Shown: positions 44,170 through 54,762, counted from the stretch's first letter. The stretch is 64,000 nt of DNA from Sialis fuliginosa (GCA_961205875.1 OY540813.1:1521001-1585000); one strand, 5' to 3'. The notes: generated from the letters alone by a model not told the origin. Made by a program: numbers and translations.

Positions 44170-44525
44170 AATTTAAAAATGTTCACCATTGAGGTGTTGT
44201 TCAAGACTGGTACCAGTACCTTAATTAATTTGATTTTAGCAAAGTTAAGAACCATTTGTTTAATAGTTCGTCTATTAAATACAAAAAAAAATCCTTTTTA
44301 TGCTACTTTTTCCGAGCGATGGTGTAACGCCTTAAGTGCCCACCATTTTGACACCCATTGGCCGATTGTCATCAAATTAAACTGTTTTACAGTTAAGTTT
44401 CTATAGAATTTGATTCAGTAATGTCAGTATGTAATCAAATATCAATAAATATTTCTAATTTAGTACATTTAAATTAAACAAGTGTCCAACACTGGGGTAT
44501 TATTGTCCAAGACTGGTGCTTTCTA
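44170..44525 (-). mobile_element. MITE family D, rearranged copy
   Basis: A solo end (TTGTTCAAGACTGGTACCAGTACCT|TA, 44194-44222) is followed by foreign sequence. A reverse interior then runs at 44330-44521: CACCATTTTGACACCC, ATTGGCCGATTGTCATC and CCAACACTGGGGTATT, to CAAGACTGGTGC. Two insertions or one broken copy. Confidence 0.65.
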
Positions 44526-44863
44526 CAAAACTAGTTATATTTTCAATTGTCTAATGCTCATGCAGCAAAACACTTAATTGTAACTTTTTGGCGTGGAAAC
44601 ATATACGTACGAGTTGGTTAGGTTCCCGCCATGCATTGGTAGAGTGTCTACACCGCATTGTGTTTTATAGCCCATTTGCAAATTAAAATATTAAAAATTA
44701 ACAGATTCTCCGCTTTTACATCATCACTTTTTTGTACTTTGTATGTGAAATTATTGAAACAAGAAGCTGTCTGCAGAAAACGCTGTAATTTAGCGAAATC
44801 AAAAGTTAATCATTTTTAATTGTTATTACCAAAATAAAAATTTTATTTTAAGAATTTTTTTTT
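44526..44863. other. No gene recognised
   Basis: Short mixed stretch (GGTTCCCGCCATGCATTGG) without an exon signal. Confidence 0.4.
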
Positions 44864-45197
44864 TTGCTTCTTCGCCGTATCGAAGATACGAGAAGCTTTG
44901 TGATCGTTTTAAAATGAGAAAAAAAATTCAACTTTTTTTTAACTTGATTTTTCGTTTCAGGTCAAGACAAAAACTTTTATAACTCATGAACCACTGAACC
45001 GATATTGTTGAAACTTTGTCGGATGGTTGGGTCTGGCTTGAGGACGGTCTCATTTTAAAATTATTAAAATCGTGTGCCAGGGGGAGGGGTGACACCCCAA
45101 TCAATTTATTTTTTTAATAAAATTTTATGGAAATAATTAATTAAATTAACTAATGGCGGGCACGAGGAAGCACTGTGTATTTACTTGGCAGATGTAT
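44864..45197 (-). mobile_element. Family C element, deleted middle
   Basis: TTTGCTTCTTCGCCGTATCG to GCACGAGGAAGCACTGTG, TATTTACTTGGCAGATG, on the minus strand. Both ends are present; the GTCT tract and central block are missing. Confidence 0.75.
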
Positions 45198-45259
45198 TTG
45201 GTATTTGATGGAGATCGAAATTTTAATATAACATTTTCAACAACGAAAAACAGAAATTA

Positions 45260-45410
45260 TTCTTGCCAATTTTTTAATTTTACGATATTTTTTTGCAACT
45301 GTGCAAATTAGAAAAAAATGTTTTATGTCAGTTATATTGAATATTTTCGCCATGATGTCTGTATGTCTGTCTATCTGTCTGTAGATGCTGTAACTCTAAA
45401 ACGAGAGAAT
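45260..45410 (+). mobile_element. Family K edge with GTCT tract
   Basis: TTTTATGTCAGTTATATTGAAT, CGCCATGATGTCTGTATGTC and TGTCTGTAGATGCTGTAAC, like 13838-13890. Confidence 0.5.
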
Positions 45411-45413
45411 AAG

Positions 45414-45903
45414 TAGAGATTGGAAAAATAGTTTTTTAACTATTGCGTAAAAATGCATTTATTGTAATTTTTATTACATATCTCCACCGTTTTCAGAAAA
45501 CTATTTGATTGAACCCAATTTGAAATCAACTATTTGCAACTATTTTACCTTTCCAACTATTTTTAAACTATTTGCCTTTTTTTATCCAACGTTCAAAATT
45601 TTCTAGTTGTATATATTTTTATAGATATTTATGTTGTGTTTTTACATATTTATTTTTTCCTTTTTTTTTTTTAGCTTCTCAAATCTATCTAGAATCGCAT
45701 AACATGTTTTCCTCGAAAATTTCAGATTTGACACTTTTTACTTATACGGTTAATGTCACTAAATCGAAAAAAAAATTATTATTGTAAAAAAATTTGTAAC
45801 TATTTTGATTAAAAAAAAACTATTTGCCAACTATTTTACAGAAAAAAAATCAACTATATAGTAACTATTTCATTAAAAATAACAACTATTTTTCCAATCT
45901 CTA
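45414..45903. mobile_element. hAT-like MITE family F, long copy
   Basis: TIRs TAGAGATTGGAAAAATAGTT at both ends (45414 and 45903 inwards). The 490 bp interior is longer than the 290 bp copy at 9191-9480. It repeats AACTATTTGCCAACTATTTT-type motifs. The 8 bp flanks do not match, so one edge may be altered. The frame at 45572-45787 is internal and spurious. Confidence 0.75.
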
Positions 45904-46449
45904 GCCATATATTATTATTTCGAATTTGTTTTATAAATTTATCAAAATGTAATTTTGTATAATGCATATAGCTATTACGTTAAAAAATAGTTCAAGCGAT
46001 AGACAATAGATGGCGGGGTTGCGTTTAAACACACACACACACACACGAACACGCCTCTAACTCGCGTGCCCGCGGAGGCCGTACAATGATTTATTGTGAC
46101 ACTATTAAAAATTAATTAAATTTTGTCCATGCGTCGATACATGACTCACCACTTTCCTAAATTAATTGTTTAATTTTTATTAATATTTCGCTCACTGCGC
46201 TTGTCACGTTCAATTTTTTTTATTATTAATCAACAAAATTGTTTGGCAATTGATCTACGCTAATTTAATCATTTTGAAACGTCAGTTTGTACAGAAGAAC
46301 ATAGCTATTACAATATTTGATGATATGAATTAAATATGAGATAAAAACGTTGCCGACCACTGGTTTGGTCCTAAATCTAGTAAAAAAGGAGGTTCTTACT
46401 TATATGTAGAAGTGGTCGACCAGTTTTAATTCATATTCGCTTATCACAA
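45904..46449. other. No gene; AC tract near 46030
   Basis: (AC)n at 46030-46047, then CGCGTGCCCGCGGAGGCCG. A hairpin-like GTGGTCGACC/GGTCGGC... around 46345-46425 is weak. No exon. Confidence 0.4.
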
Positions 46450-46686
46450 ACTTAGTAGGCTCCTCCCATTTGATTATTATAATATTTAAATCATTTCTCC
46501 ATGTATCAAACAAAGACAGATATTTTGAAACTCATTTGCTAGATAAAGAATTACTCTTCGTTTATAATACATAGGTACTCATATATGTATATTTATTATG
46601 TAATCTATTGAAAATTGTATAAGTAAATTTTGTGGCAATAAATATTTGATATTTCGAATTATAGTATTTAAATATGTTAAACTTGA
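46450..46686 (+). mobile_element. Family M repeat, copy 2
   Basis: CTTAGTAGGCTCCTCCCATTTG through GGCAATAAATATTTGATATT, as at 28692. It has a 25 bp insertion (TCTTCGTTTATAATACATAGG) relative to copy 1. Confidence 0.75.
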
Positions 46687-47302
46687 TATAAAATTAATTA
46701 ATGAAATGGACGTATATTTGTGTTTTTGTTTAAAATGATATGTTTGTCTTAATATTTTCGAATCCGTTGTAAGCGTTTCTGGCCTTTACGGTGGCAGATG
46801 ACTTCTGAAGGCGATAGTACATATGTTCGGGTATAATTCCGTTAAATATGTACTGATTTGGACGATTTTTGTTTATTTTAAAGAATATATTCCCAAGGTG
46901 GTCCCATATAAATTTTATCAGAATATAACCATGGACTTCGAGATACGCACTAAAAAGGAAAAAATAAAAAATAAAAATAAAATTGACATAAAAACCTTAA
47001 TATTAAACTTATAATAATTAAATTTAACAGTTTTTGAAGTCGGTGCCAATAAAAAAGCAACCCACCTTCAAAAACTGTAAAATTTAAATTATAACATATT
47101 TTTTAAATTTTTTTAAGGTAATTCTCGTGCAAACGTCATTTCGATAGAATTTAAAAAAAAATCAGGGTATAAAAAGAATAATGATATCTATCCAATCGTG
47201 AAATTTTAAAGAGATCGACCGTTTTAAACTCGAGATAATTGTCATCAAAGTTTGCCACTTTTGTACGAATCCGCTATATCAAGTTCGTATTATGTCTATT
47301 TT
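46687..47302. mobile_element. Family G element region
   Basis: AAGAATATATTCCCAAGGTGG, TCCCATATAAATTTTATCAG and GAAGTCGGTGCCAATAAAAAAG resemble a lepidopteran repeat ending GAAGTCGGT. Its relative is at 10630-10760 in inverse. AAAAACTGTAAAATTT at 47070 pairs with AAATTTAACAGTTTTT at 47020, a small hairpin. Confidence 0.5.
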
Positions 47303-47556
47303 CATGACTAAAACTTAGATAGATTTTGATAAAAAACTATCAAACAATAAAGGTTTATTATTCTGATATGTGATAAAAAATTCCTAATGATTGACCTTGT
47401 ATTTCAAAAACAAAATGATTGACCGTTTCATATTTGAAATTTAATATATTTCAAAAACAAAACGGTCAATCATTTTGAATTTTTTATCACATATCATAAT
47501 AATAACCCTTTACTGTTTGGTAGTTTTTTATCAAAATCTGTCGAAGCGTTTAGTCA
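47303..47556. mobile_element. Fold-back element, about 95 bp arms
   Basis: ATGACTAAAACTTAGATAGA, TTTTGATAAAAAACTATCAAAC, ATATGTGATAAAAAATTC and ATGATTGACC on the left are mirrored on the right. The loop (about 65 bp) carries a further TTTCAAAAACAAAA repeat. Insertion site not defined. Confidence 0.75.
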
Positions 47557-48099
47557 TAAAATAAAGAAAATATATTCATAGTATGATTGTGTTTATAATA
47601 ATCTGTATAGACGGCTTTGGGTATAGACTTGATCAAAAATTCTCTGTAGCAACGCAATTATTTTCGATATTTTACTATGGTATTATGAGCGTAACTTTTT
47701 GTTGGTACTGTAGCACGAGAACAACCTTAAGTCGGTTTTATTTTTATTTTTTTTAAGTTTTAAAAAAAATCACCTGTATTATAGCATCTATTCACTATGG
47801 CTTGTGAACGACCCGTTCAAAGCCCACTGGGACTAAAGACGTGCTATTTACTCTACAACGTTAGTTTTTATTTTAGCTACAGATAGAGCAATACCGTCTT
47901 ACTTCCAGGATAAATCCTGTCTAAGGTTTAATTTCTTCGTGGTTATTGCGTGTCCTAAATCATCATAAACGATAATAAACAATATAATTCTCAACATGTC
48001 GCGCATTGTGTTTATTTAATTCGCACAACACGTCCGAACTGGTTACTGATACTATTACGGAGCTCGGGTTCTTAACTCATTTTATAAGAGCAGTTTTGT
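47557..48099. other. No gene recognised
   Basis: AAGTCGGTTTTATTTTTATT near 47731 looks like a family G edge. The remainder shows no frame. Confidence 0.4.
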
Positions 48100-48548
48100 T
48101 TCCTCGCAATATCGAAGATACGAGAAGCTTTGTGATCGTTTTAGAATGAGACAAAAAAATGCTCTCCGATTTCAGAAATTTAAATTGATCTTTCCGTTTC
48201 ACGTCAAGACAAACACTTTTCGTTCTGTGTCTGTCTGTCTGTCCGTGTGTTCGTCCGTCTGTCCCCTGAATCCTTGTCACACGCATAACTCATAAACCAC
48301 TGAACCGATATTATTGAAACTTGGTTGGATGGTTGGGTCTGGCTTGAGGACGGTCCCATTTTAAAATCATCAAAATCGTGTGTAAGGAGTAGGAGTGACA
48401 TCCTACAATATTTATTTTTTAAAGATAACTCAAGAACGACACATGTTACGAGAAAATTTTATAGAATATTTTTTGTAAAGCATTAAATTTCCTATAATAT
48501 GGGTCTACAACGTTTGTTGTAAAATATTCCCTTACAAAGATTTATACA
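48100..48548 (-). mobile_element. Family C element, long copy
   Basis: TTTCCTCGCAATATCGAAGATACG, CACTTTTCGTTCTGTGTC, (TGTC)n, GAACCGATATTATTGAAAC, AACGACACATGTTACGAG and CCCTTACAAAGATTTATAC in order. Open frames at 48077-48401 lie in this repeat and are not genes. Confidence 0.8.
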
Positions 48549-48984
48549 GTAATTTTTAGGATATGTTTGTTTAAAAATTGGATTTTACTTTTTATGATGT
48601 TTAAACGAACATATCTTTAAAAATATTCGATCTATGAATTGAACGCTTGGGATCTTTTTTGTAGGAAATTTAATTCTCTATAAAATGCTGCTGTGAGAAA
48701 TTAAAAAAATTTTTTTTCAACGAGATATTCACGCATAAGTAAAAAATAATTTTTCCCATGTTAATCAAATCGGAAAAAGACTCGGTTTGCGCCGTTCACA
48801 ACTGAAATTTTGGGACCATTAACTTTTGATCTAAGAAAACTGAATGCTCTACAAAAAAAAACGAAAAAATTTTCACGTAACATGCGTCGTTCTTGAGTTA
48901 TTTTCAAAAAATTAACAATTTTGAGATATCTAAAGTAACTTTATCAAATTGATCAGTTTATGTGTGGATATTAAAAATAAAAAT
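48549..48984. mobile_element. Family C-related middle sequences
   Basis: CTCTACAAAAAAAAACG, TTTTCACGTAACATGCGTCG and TTCTTGAGTTATTTTC (48850-48905) resemble the family C middle in plus orientation. Sequence before it also has a 'flatten/activate' layout of AATTTAATTCTCTATAAAATG. Probably several eroded fragments. Confidence 0.4.
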
Positions 48985-49040
48985 TTGTCAATTGCGAGTA
49001 GGACTCGCGCCCTGAGAGTTCCGTACCGTTATATAAAATT
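48985..49040. repeat. GACTCGCG...TTCCGTACC repeat fragment
   Basis: GCGAGTAGGACTCGCGCCC, TGAGAGTTCCGTACCG is related, in inverse, to the units at 27201 and 27363. Confidence 0.5.
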
Positions 49041-49487
49041 TTAAAAATTATGAAAATATATTAACAATTTGTATTTTGCCTTCATGAGGTACGAGTTCCC
49101 AATCTATCAGTCCAGAGCTAACCCAAATATTAAACTAAATTTCCTCTGTAAGAATATATAAATCTTGCAAACCGTTCACGAATTTCACACCATCTTGATG
49201 ATGGACAATTACCTGCACGGAAGTTTTTTTTTTTTTTTTGAACGTCGATATTTTCTACTTTATATTCAATAGATAGTCGGTTATCCGCATTATTGGATTT
49301 GAAAAGATGTTTTCTTACAGCACCCATTTTTGCATCAGCTCTATAAGTGTTCGTATCTATCTTCACATGTGTATTTTTTGAGAGAATAAAAATACATTTT
49401 ATACCTGAATTTGTTACATTACATTTCCGATAACATCGACACCCGATATTTTTAAGGTTCTGTAAAAAAAAACTAGAAACCCTTATA
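49041..49487. other. No gene called
   Basis: The minus frame at 49130-49366 (78 residues) has no recognised domain. The composition is slightly more balanced, so a decayed exon is possible but unsupported. Confidence 0.35.
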
Positions 49488-49868
49488 AGGTACTGTCACC
49501 AGTTATGGCCGCTATAAGAGCAAGGTTTACTGTTTTTGTTATTGACGGGCTTCTTTTTTGTAATGCTCATGAACTCTTTATTTAATCAATTTAATTACCA
49601 AAGTCTGCAAATATAGTTTGTTTTTTAAATTATAGTCTTTTATTTTGTTTATGTTTTTTCCCCAATAATGAATAAAGTAAAACCAGTAATGAGCACGCAG
49701 TAATGGACACTTGCTAATGATTACAAAATGATAAGTACTACGAAACAAAAGATACAAAAGAAAGAATCGACAAATTTGAAAAATTGTAAAGCAGTTTCTA
49801 TGATAATATAATAATTAATAAATAAATTATATAATAATTAGTTTAAATGTCCACCATTTTGACACCTA
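49488..49868 (-). mobile_element. MITE family D, truncated copy
   Basis: TA|AGGTACTGTCACCAGTTATGG, CTGCAAATATAGTTTG, GTAAAACCAGTAATGAGC and ATGTCCACCATTTTGACACC. The terminal 100 bp on the other side is missing. Confidence 0.75.
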
Positions 49869-50707
49869 TACATTTTTTTGTTGTTCACTTTGTTACAAAC
49901 AGTAGTGACCTTTTACACTTTTTTATATTTTTTGTCTATTTGCAATTTTTCAATTACAATTTCTTGACAAATTGGTTGAAATATAAAACCATTGGTTTTG
50001 ACAAAAAGTCAGTTTAATTTTAAAACAATTTTGTTCAAACCTTCACAACTTTTAAATAAATAGGCATATATTTCATATTTCTGTTATAAAATTTATTTTA
50101 TTTTTCTTGGTTCTGCGAGTGAAAATCTAGTTAGCTAAGAGATAGCCAGGGGTTATTTTAAAAAAAATTAACTGCAAATACTTTTTTTACTGTACACTTT
50201 GTATATTTTTCTTTTACAAATTGTAGTAACATTTTACAGTTTTTTATATGTCTACTTTTGCAAATTAGCTTTTACAACTGCAGTTTTCAATTTTAGAACT
50301 GCAGTTGTAAAAGCTACAACTACACACTAAAATAACCCCCGAAAGTTTCACCTCAAAAATCGACAGGTACATACAATAAAACTGTTTGCTGTCTTCATCA
50401 AATTTCAGTTAATCACGTCACAAAAAAAATATACTTTAGTGGTGACATTAATTTCAATAAGAAAGAAAAAATGCGTTGAGAATGTGAGCACAGCTAACAT
50501 CTTACATAATTCTGAGTTATGGGAAACATCCGCTGAGGCTTGTTGCGTCTCCCAGAGCAATACCGGGCTCTGGAAGTAAGGGAGGGAGGGGGGGGGGGTA
50601 GTATTGTCCCCGAATCGCCGCACGAGTGTCTACTATCTCAGGTATTATCTCTTATATACCGCTCGACTAAATAGCGTTTTGGGATTCTCAACGATGTTAG
50701 TGTTATG
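49869..50707. other. No gene; small hairpin 50266-50316
   Basis: TAGCTTTTACAACTGCAGTT and AACTGCAGTTGTAAAAGCTA form a near-perfect 20 bp stem (50266-50316). A GGGAGGGAGGGGGGGGGGG tract lies at 50580-50599. The frame at 50405-50623 (minus) has no domain. Confidence 0.5.
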
Positions 50708-51036
50708 TCCGGTATTATAAAGGAGCTAGCAAATTTGCTAGCTAGCAAGCACTTTCAAATGAGATATCAAACTAATATGACAGTTATTTTGGAGTTTGTT
50801 GAAGACTTTGACAAGTTTCGCGCACGCGTTGTAGGTAAATACAAACGGTATTAAAACAGTGGTGATGTTATGAAAATTATTTTGTACGGTGAAAGATGCC
50901 AACTGTGTTACAATTAGTTGAAGTGTCACTGCTCTAAATTCCATAACTAATCCATAGATACTTGTACAGAATTAATACCCCATTTGAAAGCGCTTGCTAG
51001 CTAGCAAATTTTGCTAGCTCCTTTTATAATACCGGA
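50708..51036. mobile_element. MITE linked to the Tc1/mariner relic
   Basis: TIRs of about 54 bp (50708-50761 and 50981-51036) start TCCGGTATTATAAAGGAGC and contain GCTAGCTAGCAAGC. The same terminal motif sits at the 5' edge of the transposase relic at 4495-4944. A clear TSD is lacking. Non-coding; the minus frame at 50738-50944 is internal. Confidence 0.75.
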
Positions 51037-51099
51037 TATTAGTTTAGTTTAATTTATTTTTGACTAACGCATTGATTTAATTAAAAATAAACCCGAAAT

Positions 51100-51485
51100 G
51101 CCCACCCAACATACTCTTCCAATATGTCTACAGCACACGGTTCACTGCAAATTATTTTTTCTGACTGAAGTTTGAATGAAATTTATACAAAAATTATACA
51201 CCTAAACTTTACCTACCCATTCGTGAAAAGTGGAATAAAATCCGTTTAGTAGTTGTTGAGAAAATCGTGTAATATTATAATTCGGGGATATTGATTCAAT
51301 TAAACATAAAGTAATCATGCCCACAACACACGCTTCACCGCGAATTGTTTTTTTCTTATTTAAAATATGAAATTTACACAAAATATACAAAAATACACCT
51401 AAACTTTACCTATTAATTAGTGAAAACCGGAATAAAATCCGTTCAGTAATTATTGAGAAAATCGCGTAAAATTAAATTTTCAAAC
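51100..51485 (+). mobile_element. Family I repeat, two tandem copies
   Basis: CACACGGTTCACTGCAAATT ... ACACCTAAACTTTACCTACC ... AAATCCGTTTAGTAGTTG and CACACGCTTCACCGCGAATT ... ACACCTAAACTTTACCTATT ... AAATCCGTTCAGTAATTA. The second copy starts near 51310, so the unit is about 180 bp. Confidence 0.65.
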
Positions 51486-52183
51486 TCCCAGGAAACACCA
51501 GGTATTGTCTTAGAATTTGTATAAAAATCAAAAATAAATAAATAAATAGGTAACTTTTCTTGGAAGTGAAATATTTCAATTTACAGAATTCTTTATTTTT
51601 ATTATTATTTATATTTTAACTAGTTTTCTTACTTTGAATTGTCTATATACATTTATATAAAATTAGAAATAATTTATCTTATAATAAATCTTATACGTTG
51701 ATTTATAAACAAAAACAAAATTTTGGTTTTCTCCACTTGTACGTATATGCCTTAATTATCCCCCAATCCTTTTATCCAACAATTTATCAGATTTCATTAA
51801 CTAAAATGTCACGTATAATATTAATTATCATCTTCAGGGAATATTATAAAGATGGTTAATAAATAATATACATATATTTATATCACAAATTTCTCACATA
51901 TACAAAATATTTGTAATCAACAATAATTGAGAAGGGTAAAGGTGCTTAAACATATGAATATTTTGGAAAAAATACAATTCAAACTTTAATAAAAAAATAA
52001 TCATTTTTTTAATATACTTTTCAGTCTATGTAAAGAGGGCCAAAAAAATCTTATCATTTCTGTTTTTGTGTTATCAGTCTTCGTCCGTATACCAAATTTC
52101 ATCTTAATTGGTATAAAATTTATATAGACAGACAGACAGACGGACAGAGCGATACTATAACGGAGAAACTGTAATTTCTTAGT
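51486..52183. other. No gene; CAGA tract near 52127
   Basis: AT-rich. TTTTCAGTCTATGTAAAGAGGGCC near 52020 and CAGACAGACAGACGGACAG at 52128-52146 mark a repeat edge, family not named. Confidence 0.45.
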
Positions 52184-52227
52184 CACTTAAACTAAAAATA
52201 TATACCTTAACCACAATAAAACAATGT

Positions 52228-52270
52228 CACTCGACACGTGTTTCAACTTCACAAGAAGTCCTCATCAGGA
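52228..52270 (-). ncRNA. Hammerhead-like motif, left arm
   Basis: Minus strand: CTGATGA, G, a 6 bp stem GACTTC/GAAGTT with loop TTGT, then GAAAC and ACGTGTC. These are the conserved hammerhead core strings (CUGANGA...GAAA) in the right order and spacing. One extra base sits before stem II. Stem III would be the very short AC/GU type, as in ribozymes of Penelope-like retroelements. Activity is inference. Confidence 0.45.
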
Positions 52271-52304
52271 ACCTAACAGTTCTCAGTCTGGAACTGTTAG
52301 GCTC

Positions 52305-52345
52305 CTGATGAGGACTTCTTGAGACGTCGAAACACGTGTCGAATA
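52305..52345 (+). ncRNA. Hammerhead-like motif, right arm
   Basis: Plus strand: CTGATGA (52305-52311), GGACTTCTTGAGACGTC, GAAA (52329-52332), CACGTGTC. Stem II has decayed compared with the left arm (GAC/GTC only). The core strings are intact. Confidence 0.4.
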
Positions 52346-52390
52346 ACATTGTATTATTGTAGTTAAGGTGTATATTTTTAGTTTAAGTGT

Positions 52391-52668
52391 TTTTTAAGTT
52401 TTCTACGGAACCCTGTATTTTGATTTTGAACTTTCGGAGTATTAAATGGCCGATTAAATTAAATCCGCTCATTTGATCCAGGTCATGTCAGCATTGTCTA
52501 AATTATAATTAAGACATGCATAGCATCAAATACAAAACATTAGCCGATAATTAATCTATCATATTATATTGATTACAAGGTATTTATAGAAGCGACTAAT
52601 GGCTTTATAGGAAGGATCGTTTCTAAGTTGTACAATTAAGATTGGCAACTAACTAAAATATAGATAAG
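52391..52668. other. No gene recognised
   Basis: AT-rich filler between the palindrome and the family D MITE. Confidence 0.45.
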
Positions 52669-53600
52669 GTACTGGCACCAGTGTATATGACCCCAGTAAT
52701 GGTTATTTTTAAATTAAATGTACTGAATTAGAAATTTTGATTACTACCATTTCTGAATATTAATCTATATACATTTAACTGTCTTACAGCGAGATTTGAT
52801 GACAATCGGCCAATAGGTGTCAAAATGGTGGACATTTAAACTAATTTTTAGTATAATTTATTTATTAATTATTATATTATCATAGTAACTGCTTTACATT
52901 GTTTCAAATTTGATGATTCTTTCTTTTATATCTTGTGTGTCGTAGTACATTACTGGTTTTACTTTATCCATTACTGGAGAAAAAACATAAACAAAATAAA
53001 TGGCTGTAATTAAAAAAAAAAAACTATATTTGCGGACTTTGGTAATTAAATTAATTAAATATTGTTTTATTAGTAACATTAGTTAATGAGTACTTTTACA
53101 CAACGCCGTTATTCCGGTTTTACTATAACCGATGTAGTTAAACCGTTTCAAGTGGTGCTGTTTACACATACGAGAATAAGTGACGTCAGCTGGAATTATA
53201 ATTCCGATTTGAAATACGCTATAATTTCGATGGTGTACCAACAAGAAATCTCAAAATCTCTTTTATGTCCCACGAATCACGTTTCTTTTGTTTTCCATCT
53301 CTTCGTCTCAGGTGTTTTAACCATATTTTAACTGACAACGCTTTTTCAAATGTGCATTACGATGAAATCCCTATACTCCGTAGATACTTATATTTTTTGA
53401 GGTTGGCTAAATAGGTATAACTATGTCGCATTTTTATTCCGGTTTACTTATGCTATTCCCGTAGACCAAGAGGAATAGCATAACTAAACCAGATTAGTTA
53501 TGTCAGGTATAAACACCCGGTTTTATTACATCGGTTATAGTAAAACCGGAATAAAAGCGCTGTGTAAACGTACTCAATGAGAATTACAAAAAAAGTCCAC
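52669..53600 (+). mobile_element. MITE family D interrupted by another element
   Basis: TA|AGGTACTGGCACCAG, GATGACAATCGGCCAATAGG and ATTACTGGAGAAAAAACATA run to ATTAGTTAATGAG at 53090. Family D text (AATTACAAAAA) resumes at 53582 after the insertion. The 3' end of D is lost beyond about 53600. Confidence 0.75.
53083..53581. mobile_element. Nested MITE, long TIRs, 8 bp TSD
   Basis: Element 53091-53573 with about 56 bp TIRs: TACTTTTACACAACGCCG, TTATTCCGGTTTTACTATAACC on the left and the inverse on the right. Flanks TTAATGAG and TCAATGAG are near-identical 8-mers, and the intact D copy has TTCATGAG at this site, supporting an 8 bp duplication (hAT-like). The frame at 53086-53331 is internal and spurious. 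Confidence 0.8.
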
Positions 53601-53970
53601 CAATCCTAAAACGTCCAGTCAGTTGGTTTGCATTTAAAATAAATAAATGTTGAGATTCACTGGTTTGCATATAAACAATGTAAAATCATTGAAACAGTAT
53701 AATAGTTTGTTTATATAAATTAATGTGAACAATTGAACCAGAGAGTTATTGTAGTTTAGGTTACCATTGTTATAAAATTGAACTGTATGAGCTTTGATTG
53801 AACAGACGGGAAAATAACAACGGCCCAGATATATCCAGGAGTGCTATGGACTGATTGCTGATTACAAATCACTGATGCATCGGTGAGTGCATTCAATGCT
53901 AACTACGATCCAGCGGTGAGTGCATTCAACGCTAACTGCGATTGTCGATTGGAATAAATAAAAAAACTAT
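53601..53970. other. No gene; short duplication 53880-53945
   Basis: CGGTGAGTGCATTCAATGCTAACTACGAT and CGGTGAGTGCATTCAACGCTAACTGCGAT are two adjacent units of about 40 bp. Otherwise unremarkable. Confidence 0.5.
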
Positions 53971-54509
53971 AGGGTCGAGCGGAGTAAATATGAAACACCA
54001 AAAAAATGGGGTAAAAGTGAAACAACTAATTTGTTTATAGGAGAATTATAAAAACTGACATCATCATTAAAGCGACCTGAAAATATAAGTGATGTGTCAC
54101 CCCTACAGATTTCCCTGTTAGTCGATGTCGAAACGTGTGAATTAAATTTTAATTCTTTGCACATAACTTTCTGTATAGCTCAGATATTAATTAAAGTTAC
54201 AATTTCACATTGATATGCCACAAAGGAGATAAATCAAAGTTGCCTTTATAGCTTTTCTTTTAGTTTTTCGAGAAATATTTTCCATTAGAGGCCTGTTTCA
54301 CTTTTTCTAAATTAGAGGTTAAAAATGAAACACACTTTTTTTATTTTTAAAGTCCTTGTTGTATCGTACAGTTCAAATGATGTAAGTATTTAAAATGGTT
54401 ATTCATAAGCGCATCTAGTAGAAAAAATTAAAATATGAATTTGTATCGTTAACTGTCAAAAAACATGAAAGATTTGTATTTTGTTTCACTTTTACCCCAG
54501 TTGACCCTA
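53970..54509. mobile_element. TA-type MITE family L, copy 2
   Basis: TA at 53970-53971 and 54508-54509 bracket GGGTCGAGCGGAGTAAATATG ... CACTTTTACCCCAGTTGACCC. Inner TIR bases TGGGGTAAAAGTGAAAC also pair. 536 bp, non-coding, intact ends; copy 1 is at 11850-12390. Confidence 0.8.
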
Positions 54510-54514
54510 GTTGA

Positions 54515-54627
54515 AAAAATTTGTGCAAATTTTGTTTATGTTTTTTCTCCAGTGAGAGAAAGTAAAACCAGTAATGGTCACCCAGTGATGGACACTTGCT
54601 AATGATAAGTACTACGACACAAAATAA
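54515..54627 (-). mobile_element. MITE family D fragment
   Basis: GTTTATGTTTTTTCTCCAGTG, GTAAAACCAGTAATGG and TTGCTAATGATAAGTACTACG, only 110 bp of the D interior. Confidence 0.65.
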
Positions 54628-54657
54628 AATACAGAATTGTAAAATTGAAAACATAAC

Positions 54658-54762
54658 ATAAAAATTAAATGGTTAACCAATTCCAGGCAATTTATCAATT
54701 TAACCACCTTTAGTGAATTTAGCACGAGGAAGCACTGTGCATTTACTTGGCAGATATTTTTT
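54658..54762 (-). mobile_element. Family C 5' end fragment
   Basis: AATGGTTAACCAATTCCAGGC, ACCACCTTTAGTGAATTTAGC and GAGGAAGCACTGTGCATTTAC, 100 bp only. Confidence 0.7.

Larger units (their letters stand above)
52184..52390. repeat. 205 bp near-perfect palindrome
   Basis: Arms pair from CACTTAAACTAAAAATATA on the left to its mirror on the right. They close at CCTAACAGTTC/GAACTGTTAGG around an 8-base loop near 52287. Each arm contains a hammerhead-ribozyme-like sequence (separate entries), so the motifs are arranged tail to tail as mirror images. Confidence 0.9.

Noticed and set aside
48077..48401. Two minus-strand frames with GRTHGQTDRH-like text
   Set aside because: They translate the (GTCT)n tract and core of family C, not a gene.
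53086..53331. 81-residue plus frame starting at an ATG
   Set aside because: Starts in the target duplication and runs through the TIR of the nested MITE at 53091-53573.
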